This document shows, piece after piece, positions 35,798-45,361 of a DNA stretch of 64,000 nt. Position numbers and translations under genes: made by a program. Positions within the stretch are counted from its first letter, which is position 1, and each line of letters starts with the position of its first letter. The notes under the pieces are model-generated. The model searched no databases, had not been told where the DNA came from, and saw only the letters and a list, made by a program, of their open reading frames with translations. Source of the DNA: Paenibacillus algorifonticola (GTDB lineage Bacteria > Bacillota > Bacilli > Paenibacillales > Paenibacillaceae); assembly GCF_000971975.1 (NCBI RefSeq), contig NZ_LAQO01000014.1:144268-208267 (forward strand). Reading direction: 5' to 3'.

Positions 35798-36140
35798 TGC
35801 GCTCAGCCTCCAAAGCTTATAGATAATATTGTCCCTATTATACCTCATTGGATATTCCACAATAAATGTTATCTTATCTCTCACGCCTATTAAACACCCA
35901 AGACATGCATACGATGGAATACATTTGAACATCATTAGCAAAAATCAACAAATAAGTTTCATATGTTCAATTTTCATCTATAAGTAGACATACATTCTTT
36001 ACCTGTCACTTACGTGACACTTAGGAAGGTATTGATTATTGTCGTGACAACATTGTGAAGTGTAACCTGTAATGGCAGACATACAACTTATCCATTCAAG
36101 ATGCGCTCGACTAAATTATAAGATAAGGATGCGATCAAAC
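35798..36140. promoter_or_regulatory. Divergent TetR/SDR intergenic region with operator candidate at 36004-36019
   Basis: 343 AT-rich nt between the TetR gene and the first dehydrogenase. It contains the dyad TGTCAC-ttac-GTGACA (36004-36019) and, 26 nt on, the related GTCGTGACAAC. These are the best candidates for the TetR operator. No gene is supported. Confidence 0.5.
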
Positions 36141-36908
36141 ATGGTTACAACAACAACGAAAACCGCAGTCATTACAGGCGCCGCTGGCGGCATTGGAAAA
36201 GAGCTTGCCCGCCGTTTTGTAGAGCGTAAAGTTAATTTGGTACTGGTAGACTTGAAGCTTGAAGCCTTGCAGCAAGTCATTGCTGAGCTGGGCCTTGACG
36301 ATTCCAACTCCCTAATAGTAGCAGCAGACGTCTCCAAAGAAGAAGATGTTGAAAACTACGTAAACAAAGCCGTCGAAAAATTCGGCACGATCGATTATTT
36401 TGCCAACAATGCAGGCATCGAAGGTCCATCCGGACTCATCGAAGAGCAAAGCGTGAAAGCACTCGACCTTGTATATAACGTAAACGTACGCGGCGTATTC
36501 CTCGGCCTTCACTATGTCGTTCCTGTTATGAAAAAACAAAAATCCGGCGCGATTTTGAACACTTCCTCGCTGGCAGGCCTCATGGGCGCACCTGGCATGT
36601 CCCCATACATCATGTCCAAGCATGCCGTAATTGGCTTGACTCGCGTTACAGCCAATGAGCTTGCTCCGCTTGGCATTCGTGTCAACGCCGTTCTTCCAGG
36701 CACGATCAATACGCGCATGATGCGTCAAATTGAAGAAAACTTTGGCAATCCAGAGGCCTTCAAAAAAGCCAATGAAGCAGCAACACCAATGGGTCGTTAC
36801 GGTGAGCCGGAAGAAGTAGCAGCTGTAATGAACTTCCTCCTGTCCGATGAAGCTTCTTTCGTTACGGCATCACTTTATACTGTCGATGGCGGTATGGTTG
36901 GACAATAA
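36141..36908 (+). CDS. Short-chain dehydrogenase/reductase (first of pair)
   Basis: A 255-residue classical SDR. Cofactor motif TGAAGGIG (residues 12-19), an acidic residue after beta-2 (LVLVDLKLE) implying NAD(H), FANNAGIEG, catalytic SSLAGLMG and Y-x-x-x-K in YIMSKHAVIGL, and a C-terminal VTASLYTVDGGM. The substrate is unknown. ATG 36141 is preferred (AAGGA about 11 nt upstream). It is followed after 42 nt by a second SDR and lies divergent from a TetR gene, so a TetR-controlled two-dehydrogenase operon for detoxification or alcohol/steroid-like substrates is plausible. Confidence 0.9.
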   Translation: MVTTTTKTAVITGAAGGIGKELARRFVERKVNLVLVDLKLEALQQVIAELGLDDSNSLIVAADVSKEEDVENYVNKAVEKFGTIDYFANNAGIEGPSGLIEEQSVKALDLVYNVNVRGVFLGLHYVVPVMKKQKSGAILNTSSLAGLMGAPGMSPYIMSKHAVIGLTRVTANELAPLGIRVNAVLPGTINTRMMRQIEENFGNPEAFKKANEAATPMGRYGEPEEVAAVMNFLLSDEASFVTASLYTVDGGMVGQ

Positions 36909-36950
36909 CCAATATATATATATAACTAACCGAAAAGGAGACTATCCATA

Positions 36951-37703
36951 ATGAAGCTTGAAAACAAAGTCATCATCATTACAGGTGCGGGAAGCGGCAT
37001 TGGACGTGCGACTGCCTTGAAGCTTGCTGCCGAAGGCGCTATCGTCGTCTCCTCCGACTACAATGAAGCTACTGCTAAAGAAACAGCTGAATTGATCAAG
37101 CAAGCTGGCGGACAAGCTTCCGCAATCCGCGCCGACGTTTCCAGCGTGGAAGATGTTAAAAATATGATTGACAAAGCAGTTGAAACGCACGGCACGCTTG
37201 ACGGAATTTTCAACAATGCTGGTGTTGGCGATATCCGCTCCTTTGAGGATCACACACCTGAATACTTCAACCATGTTATTTCCGTAGACCAATTTGGCGT
37301 GTATCTCGGCATCTACTATGCTTCCAAGAAAATGAAGGAGCTTGGTGTTAAAGGTATTATTGTCAACACCGCTTCCATCTTCGGCTACATGGCTGCTAAG
37401 GGCAGCTTTGCTTATCAGGCTGCAAAGGCCGCTGTTGTCATGATGACGAAATCGGCTGCACTGGAGCTTGCGGATGCAGGCATTCGCGTAACGGCAGTAG
37501 CACCGGGCTTCATCGATACACCGATTATCAAGGATGGCGATGATTTCAAAAATTTCCTTGCTGAACAGCACCTGAGCAAGAAGCTCATTCAGCCGGAGCA
37601 AATTGCTGATGTTGTAGCTTTCCTCTTCTCCGAAGAGGCCTCGGCAATCAACGGACAGACGATTCCTGTAGAAGATGGCTTCCTCATCTTTAAGCGCTCT
37701 TAA
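36951..37703 (+). CDS. Short-chain dehydrogenase/reductase (second of pair)
   Basis: A 250-residue classical SDR with TGAGSGIGRAT, FNNAGVGD, a Ser in TASIFGYMA, YQAAKAAVVMM and the C-terminal INGQTIPVEDGF. The residue after beta-2 is Asp (VVSSDYNEA), favouring NAD(H). AAGGAG precedes the ATG at good spacing. It shares the operon with the SDR 42 nt upstream; the two are clearly paralogous but not a recent duplication. A terminator follows. Confidence 0.9.
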   Translation: MKLENKVIIITGAGSGIGRATALKLAAEGAIVVSSDYNEATAKETAELIKQAGGQASAIRADVSSVEDVKNMIDKAVETHGTLDGIFNNAGVGDIRSFEDHTPEYFNHVISVDQFGVYLGIYYASKKMKELGVKGIIVNTASIFGYMAAKGSFAYQAAKAAVVMMTKSAALELADAGIRVTAVAPGFIDTPIIKDGDDFKNFLAEQHLSKKLIQPEQIADVVAFLFSEEASAINGQTIPVEDGFLIFKRS

Positions 37704-37717
37704 TTAATACTAACAAG

Positions 37718-37756
37718 CAGCATCTTCCGATTACTGGCAGGTGCTGTTTTCTTTTT
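37718..37756 (+). terminator. Rho-independent terminator of the SDR operon
   Basis: CAGCATCT pairs with AGGTGCTG (one wobble) and is followed by TTTTCTTTTT, 15 nt after the second SDR stop. Confidence 0.75.
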
Positions 37757-37931
37757 CTCGTCGTTTTTTCCCTATCGAATTAGTGCTGTGGCTATGTTCA
37801 TTTACTCAATAGTCAACGGCTAGAGAAATATTAAAATGCCTGTACCCGCAAAGCTCAGACATAAACCAGCCTTGTTGTTATCATCGCCTCTTTATAGTAT
37901 AAATAGGCATAACAAGGGAGCTGATGCTGGT

Positions 37932-38564
37932 ATGTACAAGCATATTATTTTTGATTTTGACGGTACGATTGCCGACTCTGCTGCCGCTATATTGACCATC
38001 TATAATGAAATGGCGGCGCAATATCGTTTTAAGCCCGTAACGGAAGAGGAATACAAGAAGCTCAGCCAGCTTTCTTTGCAGGAGCGATTCAAGGCGCTTG
38101 ACGTGCCCTTTTATCGTTTTATGCTGTTTCGCAAAATCAGCAAGGAATTCAAACGGAAATACAACGAGCATGTTGCTTCTATTCCGTTTTGTGACGGGAT
38201 GCAAGATGTATTAAGTCATTTGCTGCAAAGCGGCATAAAACTATCCGTTATTACATCCAATGCTGCTGACAACGTCGCAGATTTTCTGCAGCCCCACGGC
38301 ATTCACACCCTGCATGACATACGCAGCTCCAGCGGTCTGTTCGGCAAGCATAAAACCATTCAAAGCTATTTGAAAGAAAACCAACTCCGGCCGGAGGACG
38401 TAATCTACGTCGGCGATGAGCTGCGGGATATCGTAGCTTCCCATAAATGCGGCATTAAGGTAATCGGAGTCACTTGGGGACTCGACCCTAAGGAACTGCT
38501 GGCATCCGGCAAACCTAGTTTTTTGATTGACCAGCCCGATGAGCTTTTGCAGCTTGTCCAGTAG
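37932..38564 (+). CDS. HAD-superfamily phosphatase (phosphoglycolate phosphatase-like)
   Basis: A 210-residue haloacid dehalogenase-fold hydrolase. Motif I is FDFDGTIAD (nucleophile D8, acid D10), motif II VITSNA, motif III Lys in LFGKHKTI and motif IV YVGDELRDI. A helical cap lies between motifs I and II, so it belongs to the PGP/beta-phosphoglucomutase-like subfamily I. The ATG at 37932 is preferred because it directly starts the fold; AGGGAG lies 11 nt upstream. The substrate cannot be named. It stands alone, convergent with the giant surface-protein gene. Confidence 0.85.
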   Translation: MYKHIIFDFDGTIADSAAAILTIYNEMAAQYRFKPVTEEEYKKLSQLSLQERFKALDVPFYRFMLFRKISKEFKRKYNEHVASIPFCDGMQDVLSHLLQSGIKLSVITSNAADNVADFLQPHGIHTLHDIRSSSGLFGKHKTIQSYLKENQLRPEDVIYVGDELRDIVASHKCGIKVIGVTWGLDPKELLASGKPSFLIDQPDELLQLVQ

Positions 38565-38586
38565 TTAAGATAAAGCTCCCCATTAA

Positions 38587-38631
38587 CATGGACAGTCCCA
38601 CGAATTAATAAAAAATGCGGGACTGTTCATG
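38587..38631. terminator. Stem-loop between convergent genes
   Basis: CATGGACAGTCCC pairs with GGGACTGTTCATG (13 bp, one G-T) in the space between the HAD gene (+) and the giant gene (-). No good T tract on either side, so termination is inferred from position. Confidence 0.45.
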
Positions 38632-38701
38632 CTTAATGCAGTTAACCATTCATCCGTTTTAACTTCTCTCGGCTCAAAAGCTAGCTCTTGGCAAGCTGCC
38701 T

Positions 38702-41700
38702 CTATCTCAGACGATGAACGCCCAGAACATCATTAACTGTGCCGCCTATCGACACCTGGACGACATCCTGTTTCACCGTTCCATTATTATAATAAGCTGT
38801 AAATGTGAAGCTTAAGGTTCCTTTGTTAAGCTTTTCAAAGGAAGCATCCCATAGCTCGCCAGCCCATAATGTGCCCGCCGTATTTTTCACCTCCAGCTTC
38901 GTTTTAAAGCTGTTCATCGCAACCTCTACACGCTCCGGCCTCGTATCTGTCCCCGTCTCTGTCGTATTGGCTACTAAAATGAATTTTTCTCCTGCCCAAA
39001 ATACGCTGTATGCACGCGGAGCTTCTTCATCCCCGCTCTGCTTTTTATTATAAGATTTACGAATGCTGTTCCAATCGTTCGTATGATTGACCATTCCCGC
39101 CACTTTCAGCGGCTGTACTTGTACGGTTTGAGAGATCGTTACTGGTTCGGCTAAACCGTCATCTACAGTGACGCTAAGCTGCCATGCGCCTGTCTTCTCC
39201 ATTTTGAGCTTCGGCCCTGTCTTGGCATAAGGATAGGAAACGGTATACTCGTACGCATATTTTTGCCCGGAAGGCGACTTAAGCTCTACCTTTAGAGCTA
39301 GTGTATCTTTGTCGGGATCAGCTGCATTCGCCTCGAACGTTACGATATCTCCTTCAAAAATCGGTTTTGGATACCAGTCTACATCAACCGTCGGTGGGCG
39401 ATTCGTCACAAAATAAATATACGCATATTTCCCTGGATTGCCCGCTACATCCGTATCTATGACCGTTAACCGATACGTTTGCCCGGCGATTAATCCTGCT
39501 ACTTGATGCGAACGGGCTGCCGCCGGCAGAGCCATATTGTATTCGACTGAACCATCGCCATTCAAATCAATCATCGTCACACTGCCATCCGTATTAACCT
39601 TTTGCATATAAAAGACTCGATCCGCATGCCCTGAGGATGGGGCCGCATCGCTAAAAGCATTAAAGTTGACCGTTACCGAGGTCGGTTTAATTTCAAGCTG
39701 TTCCTCCACGTCATCCGGCTGCACCGTATCCACAAAGAAATAGCCGTTGCTGCTGTAAGGCCCCCATACATAACTGTCATAGGCTCTTGCTTTCCAATAA
39801 TGCAGACCTTCCTGCAAATTGAATGTTGGTATATGACTGGTTGCAGCACTCGCCATATTAGTGTCCAGCACCCTGCGATCCGCAGCATGGAAAAATACCT
39901 CGTAATCGATCGCCGTGATAGGGTCATTTTCAGGATCAACGGTAAATACACGCAAGCTCGGACGATTGTTGTTCGTATAGATCGGCTCCGATGCTGTTGC
40001 CCCGTTGTAACTAAGCAGATAGGTCGATGGCGGCGAATCAATGATAAAATATGCGGCATTGCTATCATCTGACCACGCTCCACGACTGAATACGCGCCCC
40101 TGCACCTTTACCTTGCGTCCAATATCTATCGTACCCGCTTCAAGCTGGAAGCTGGCATCATTGCCCGGATATTCTACCTCCAGCGCCGTTTGGTCATTAT
40201 CCACATACGTTAATTTCAAATAAAACTGTTCCTGCGGATCATTTTCTTTATCCCGATATATCCACTTCAAATTAGGATCGTTAAGGACAACCGTTGGCGC
40301 AGAAGATGAGCCAGCAGGATAGGTCAAAACCATTTCCGGCTTGGTCTGATTAATAGGAGGCAGCGCCTCCTTATAAACTCTCGTTTCCGCCCAAAAACTC
40401 CATGCCCCATGCATGTCCTTCACCTGCTCCTGAACGATCAGTTCGACGCCAGGGCGGCTGTAAAGCAATCTTTTCCCTGTCGTCCAAGCGCTTTCGTCCG
40501 CCCAGCGCGTTCGAAACAAGCGATCCGACAAATAACCGGGAACATCCGGGTCATACGACGTATCGTGCGTCAAATAATCCAGCGCTTCCCCTCCAGCGTA
40601 AATGGTGCCTGTAAACCAAATATCCGGCTGTGCAATCGGCCTGCGGTGCACATAAAGCGATTTTGTAACAGGCTCCGAGAACAAACGGTAATCAGCCAGA
40701 CCGGGATTATCCTGTGCCATATAAGTAATAGCATACAGTCCGGGCTTTTCGAGCGAATTTAGCGCCGTACCGAAAACTCTCCCATCATATTGGCTAAGGC
40801 CAAGCGTATTGGAAAAATAATTTGGATTATGCGCGTAGCTCCATTTTTCCGCTAATTTCGCATCCGTCTCGGGATCATTAAACAGCTTATTGTATAAGAT
40901 TTGTTCTCCTACAAGCACAGCTTCATAGGTTTCCTCTGGAATAGAAACGCCATAATTGACGCGCTTCACTTGGCTAAACGAGGCCTGCTGTTGGCCAAGC
41001 GACATCAAGCCTGCTGAGCCTTTTTTGTAGGTGGCATCCGTCGCTTCCAGCTTTTTAACCCCATTAATAAAAACTCGGTGCACACCCGCGAGCGATTCTA
41101 GCCTGAAAGCATAAGGGATACCCGCACTCCTCGGCATAGCGATCTGAGCCAGAACTGTCTTGCTTCCACTCGTCACTTTGTAAAGCGTCAGTGTGCTGCT
41201 CGTCCACTCCACCGCATACATGTTTTTTTCATCTTGAATTTGAATGGCTGCCCCTACCGGTCTATCATTCGATAAATGATTGACGGATAGATCAAATTCA
41301 AGCGCCTGATTTCGCATCAAGCTGTTCGGATCGTAAAGCAGTCCGCCCCATGTCTCGCTATCAATCTCAACCGTTGCATCGTCAAGCAGCCGCGGCAAAT
41401 CTCCCGTTGATTCACCTGTAAAAGGAATAACTATTTTTTTGCTCGTGAGCGAGCCTGAGTAGGGTCCCGTATAGGCTACATCTGTTCCTATGCCTAAGAC
41501 AGCGCCATTCGGGAGGACGTTCGAGGAGGCACTGAAGGCAACCCCGTCATAGCCATTCCCATCTGAATATTTCATCGTATCCGTCACAAAATAGGCTTTG
41601 TTGTCATAAGTTTCCGCACCTAAAGACGGCGTTTGATTAATGCCCAATACACCTGCCCATTGCTGTATTTTTTGAAATGCTGAACTTGCCCAAACTTGCT

Positions 41701-44700
41701 GGCCACCCGATGTCTGATAGGTGATTTTATTAAACCGCTTTACACCAGATGCCATTGCCCAAAACTCATCAGAAGGCTGTGAAAAAGGGCCGATTAAGCC
41801 TGTTTTAGGCCATAAAATTTGCGTCATGACCGGATCGCTTGGCGATGGGCTTTTATCATTCGCGACTGTAAAATGATCCAGCATTCTGTATGGATTTCTA
41901 TCATCGTTTCTCGTTATTGAACCATCCGGCATGATCAAAAAACCATAAGGCGTTGCCATAATTCCGGACTTATTAACCGCTGTTTTTGCGAGCTCATAAG
42001 GGAATTTAAAATCATCAATCGTGCCGCTGTTCTTCTCCGGCCTCGTAAAACTATTCGTTGCTGTATTGTAAGACAGAACACCACTCACCTGAGAGTAACC
42101 ATAATTACCAAGCTCAAAGCGCATGGAGGTCGCATAGCTTTTCGTTCGGTCAGCCGACATCGTAATTGCTGAAAGCATGCCATTGCCAGTGACATGATTG
42201 GCTAATAACTGACCACTTGGATCTACGACATAAAATAATGCCGTCCAGTTATCCTCTGTACCTCTACGCATGTTCGCAGCCAATAACAAATTGCCATTTG
42301 CGTCAACATCTACACTGCCGATCTGGTAGACGTTCCATGCATCTATTCCTGCATGCACAAGCTTTGTCCAATACAGTGTTTTTTGCGCCACAGAATATTT
42401 AGCTACATAAAGCTTTTGCCGAATATCAAGCGTTCGTCCTCCGTTGCTTTCACGATACGCGACATACAGAAACCGCCGATCTGGTGAAAAAGCTGTGCCT
42501 AGGACCTTATTGCTCGGATCGTCCCAATAGCTGCTGCCTGTTACTCCTCCAGTCGCTGGCGGCGCAATGTTCGGGTATTCCTCTATTAACTGCCCTGTCT
42601 CGATGTTATATAAACGCAGCGTTTCCCCTGAAACATTTACGGTCCCTTCCTCCATAAAATAAGCCTGTTTCATTTGGCTTGGATGATATTGATAAAATGT
42701 CCCTTTGAATGTAATTCCGGGATGCACATACGTATGTTCAATCTTGCCCGTCCATACATCACGGATTGAAAACACCCAGTTTTTAGACTCCGGCGGTTTG
42801 TAGCTGTAAGCCCAATAATAGCCCGCTTCGGTCATCACTGTCGTTGTATAGCCAGCATAAATTTGACCGATACTGCCTTCCCATGCTGGCAGCGGCTTCA
42901 CATTTTTCGCCAAATTATAGCTCCCGTTAAAATCCGCCCATAGCGCATTGCGGGTCGTTAGATTAGCTCCATTTGATTTCCAGCTTGCCTTATTGGTCGT
43001 TCCACCTTCATATGGCGTCTTATTGACCCATGATCGCAAAATCGATTCCGGAGAGTAGGAGGTAATTGGCGGACCGCTGCTCTCTCCCTGATCCGGCTGC
43101 TGCGTCAGGCCAATAGCTGTAAAATCAACTTTAGGCGCGCGATTAATAATGTCCGTTGCCACAATAGCAGACTGCGCCGACAAGCCGTAATCCTCCGTAA
43201 CCGTTGCACGGTACTGGCGCTTGCCAACCGTCGTATATTTTACGCTATACACTTCCTTGAATGCACCGTTATACAACACGCTCCATGATTCCTCGTTAAA
43301 ATCGCCATCATTATCAGCATCGTAACGCTCCTCAAGCAAAAGGCGCTCCAGCTTGTCGCCATCCGTGCTGCTTGCATCAATATAAATCATATTTTCGTTA
43401 TGGCGTACACCTTGCTCGGCAGCCGAAAGCTCCACTACAGGCGGCTGATCTGGGACAACCTCCAATGGATAGACTGCCCATTCACTCTCTCTTCCTTGAG
43501 AATCATGGACCTTTCCCTGAAGGGTGTAGGCTCCAAGCTGATCTGGTGCTTTAGCAGGCCATACACCAACCGTAAAAGGGCCACTATCATTTTTCTTATA
43601 GCGAATTTCCGATTTACTGAAGTCAATGGTCACTCCCCGTTCCGATAACGGTGTAAACGAGTTATTCAGATGATGAGGCTGTGGGAAGAGCCTGCCCTGA
43701 ATCCAGCGCGTTACACCAGAAATGATGGCGACTGGTTTTGGATCATTGACGTAAAGCAGCGCCGTATCTGATTGGCTTTCATAGTCGTTAGATACATTGA
43801 GCGTAGCTTTATAAACGCCCGGTTCATTAAATGTAACCGCGGGATGAGAGAAATCTTTTTGATCAAAATTAAATTTGTCTAAATTTTCAGTTAATTCCCA
43901 TGAATATTCGGTATAACCTCGTGCTGTTGCCGATAAAGTCGCCTGATCACCGGTGAAAATAGACGTTGGGCTCCAGTTCGCATTCACTTCAAGTATCGGT
44001 CTTGGTGCAGGCGTTGGCTCGGATACTCCATTAGTTGTTGTAGCAATTGGCGTAGCCACTCCCGGCTTTGTAACGGTGGTCGTGCATTCAATGGCCTGCT
44101 CCGCTGTCGTTCCGTCAGTGAACGTGGCTATTGCTCGCATGACGAATGTCTCGGTGTAATTGTCTCGGCCAGCCAACTGGGCCTTCGGTATTGTGAATGC
44201 AAATTTATAGCTGATCGTATCCAAAACCTGAGCAATGGTCTGCGTTTGATATTGGGTACCGTCTTCAAGGCGGGCGAATACTTTCCAGTTTTTTATTTTG
44301 AGCGAACCACGTTGCTTGATCGTCGCCGTTAGCGTTGAGTTAACTGCAACGTCTTTATCTACAAAGGTTACGCTCGATGGATCAGCTTTGCAGGAGCAGT
44401 CGAGGTAGGGCTGGTCTATTGGAGGGATTGGTTCGAGTGTCAGTCGAACTTCGCCTTCATAAAGATAGGTCTGGGCCACCCAATCTGTTTTTGTGTTAAC
44501 TTCATACAACCTTGATAATGCGTGCCCTGTTCTATAATCAGGATCTGTGAATGCAACATTCTCATAGCCCGTGTTGATGGCAACACTTAGATATCCTCTA
44601 TTTTGTGTTCCACTTTCTCGACCCTTTTTTATAACTTTAAAATATTCTGGATTGGTTGGGGATGCGTCGGAAATATCTACTGATTTTTCTTTTAATTTAT

Positions 44701-45361
44701 TAAAATTTACTTTTTCGCTTCCGTAATAGTACAAACTTGGGCCATTAAAGCCATCACTACTGGTAACCGCCCAGCCAATCTTTCCGAATTCCTTACTAGC
44801 AACAGTAGAAGGTAAAGAGTTTCCGTTAACATCTATACTTAGAATGCCAGGACATTCTGCGATTCCATTAACCCAGCAATCGGAACCTGATTTAGGTGAA
44901 ACAAAATACTCTTTACTGCCTGTTCCAGCTGTAAAGTACCATTGCTTACCATTTATTGTTCTATCAAGGGCAAAATACATTTTGGATGTAAATCCTTCGT
45001 TTTTCACATTTACAAGAGAGCCCGGGAATTCAGGAATAGTTATTTTATTACTAACGGGATTTCCAGCTCCCATTTTTCCCTTGTTTACTAATGTAAGGCT
45101 TCCGCTAGAAGATGCTGATTGTTTCCATATCTCGTAGCTTTTGATTTGATAGCCAGAAGGTACAGCAGAATTGAGAATTACTTGCACATTGCTTATTGTT
45201 GATGAAGAACTGAACTTCTCGGAATCTGAAAAAGGGATCTTCATTGTTTTCGTGATAGTAGCAGCCGAAATAGTTGGCGGGTATATTGGAAACATACCAA
45301 TGACAATTGCAAGAATTAGTAAAACTGAGATAATTGCTTTTGAATTTATTTTGCCGCCCAT
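38702..45361 (-). CDS. Giant (2219-residue) secreted multidomain protein of unknown function
   Basis: Signal peptide (AIISVLLILAIVIGMFPIYPP) then an all-beta, multidomain extracellular chain with no SLH or LPxTG anchor. Recognisable pieces in order: a unique N-terminal region with a four-Cys cluster (SDCWVNGIAEC and LDCSCKA), a PKD/Ig-like domain (FTGDQATLSATARGYTEYSW, FNEPGVYKATLNVSN), further Ig-like domains, a beta-propeller-like region (SPDRRFLYVAYRES, VDVDANGNLLLAANM), a laminin-G/concanavalin-like domain (EFDLSVNHLSNDRPVGAAIQI) and several FnIII/Ig modules. The C-terminal module begins VNHTNDWNSIRKSYN. No enzyme motif was found. The ATG overlaps the preceding SLH gene by 16 nt and has GAGGTG in front, so translation is coupled. 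Partnership with the two SLH proteins is inferred. Confidence 0.85.
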   Translation of the reverse strand: MGGKINSKAIISVLLILAIVIGMFPIYPPTISAATITKTMKIPFSDSEKFSSSSTISNVQVILNSAVPSGYQIKSYEIWKQSASSSGSLTLVNKGKMGAGNPVSNKITIPEFPGSLVNVKNEGFTSKMYFALDRTINGKQWYFTAGTGSKEYFVSPKSGSDCWVNGIAECPGILSIDVNGNSLPSTVASKEFGKIGWAVTSSDGFNGPSLYYYGSEKVNFNKLKEKSVDISDASPTNPEYFKVIKKGRESGTQNRGYLSVAINTGYENVAFTDPDYRTGHALSRLYEVNTKTDWVAQTYLYEGEVRLTLEPIPPIDQPYLDCSCKADPSSVTFVDKDVAVNSTLTATIKQRGSLKIKNWKVFARLEDGTQYQTQTIAQVLDTISYKFAFTIPKAQLAGRDNYTETFVMRAIATFTDGTTAEQAIECTTTVTKPGVATPIATTTNGVSEPTPAPRPILEVNANWSPTSIFTGDQATLSATARGYTEYSWELTENLDKFNFDQKDFSHPAVTFNEPGVYKATLNVSNDYESQSDTALLYVNDPKPVAIISGVTRWIQGRLFPQPHHLNNSFTPLSERGVTIDFSKSEIRYKKNDSGPFTVGVWPAKAPDQLGAYTLQGKVHDSQGRESEWAVYPLEVVPDQPPVVELSAAEQGVRHNENMIYIDASSTDGDKLERLLLEERYDADNDGDFNEESWSVLYNGAFKEVYSVKYTTVGKRQYRATVTEDYGLSAQSAIVATDIINRAPKVDFTAIGLTQQPDQGESSGPPITSYSPESILRSWVNKTPYEGGTTNKASWKSNGANLTTRNALWADFNGSYNLAKNVKPLPAWEGSIGQIYAGYTTTVMTEAGYYWAYSYKPPESKNWVFSIRDVWTGKIEHTYVHPGITFKGTFYQYHPSQMKQAYFMEEGTVNVSGETLRLYNIETGQLIEEYPNIAPPATGGVTGSSYWDDPSNKVLGTAFSPDRRFLYVAYRESNGGRTLDIRQKLYVAKYSVAQKTLYWTKLVHAGIDAWNVYQIGSVDVDANGNLLLAANMRRGTEDNWTALFYVVDPSGQLLANHVTGNGMLSAITMSADRTKSYATSMRFELGNYGYSQVSGVLSYNTATNSFTRPEKNSGTIDDFKFPYELAKTAVNKSGIMATPYGFLIMPDGSITRNDDRNPYRMLDHFTVANDKSPSPSDPVMTQILWPKTGLIGPFSQPSDEFWAMASGVKRFNKITYQTSGGQQVWASSAFQKIQQWAGVLGINQTPSLGAETYDNKAYFVTDTMKYSDGNGYDGVAFSASSNVLPNGAVLGIGTDVAYTGPYSGSLTSKKIVIPFTGESTGDLPRLLDDATVEIDSETWGGLLYDPNSLMRNQALEFDLSVNHLSNDRPVGAAIQIQDEKNMYAVEWTSSTLTLYKVTSGSKTVLAQIAMPRSAGIPYAFRLESLAGVHRVFINGVKKLEATDATYKKGSAGLMSLGQQQASFSQVKRVNYGVSIPEETYEAVLVGEQILYNKLFNDPETDAKLAEKWSYAHNPNYFSNTLGLSQYDGRVFGTALNSLEKPGLYAITYMAQDNPGLADYRLFSEPVTKSLYVHRRPIAQPDIWFTGTIYAGGEALDYLTHDTSYDPDVPGYLSDRLFRTRWADESAWTTGKRLLYSRPGVELIVQEQVKDMHGAWSFWAETRVYKEALPPINQTKPEMVLTYPAGSSSAPTVVLNDPNLKWIYRDKENDPQEQFYLKLTYVDNDQTALEVEYPGNDASFQLEAGTIDIGRKVKVQGRVFSRGAWSDDSNAAYFIIDSPPSTYLLSYNGATASEPIYTNNNRPSLRVFTVDPENDPITAIDYEVFFHAADRRVLDTNMASAATSHIPTFNLQEGLHYWKARAYDSYVWGPYSSNGYFFVDTVQPDDVEEQLEIKPTSVTVNFNAFSDAAPSSGHADRVFYMQKVNTDGSVTMIDLNGDGSVEYNMALPAAARSHQVAGLIAGQTYRLTVIDTDVAGNPGKYAYIYFVTNRPPTVDVDWYPKPIFEGDIVTFEANAADPDKDTLALKVELKSPSGQKYAYEYTVSYPYAKTGPKLKMEKTGAWQLSVTVDDGLAEPVTISQTVQVQPLKVAGMVNHTNDWNSIRKSYNKKQSGDEEAPRAYSVFWAGEKFILVANTTETGTDTRPERVEVAMNSFKTKLEVKNTAGTLWAGELWDASFEKLNKGTLSFTFTAYYNNGTVKQDVVQVSIGGTVNDVLGVHRLR

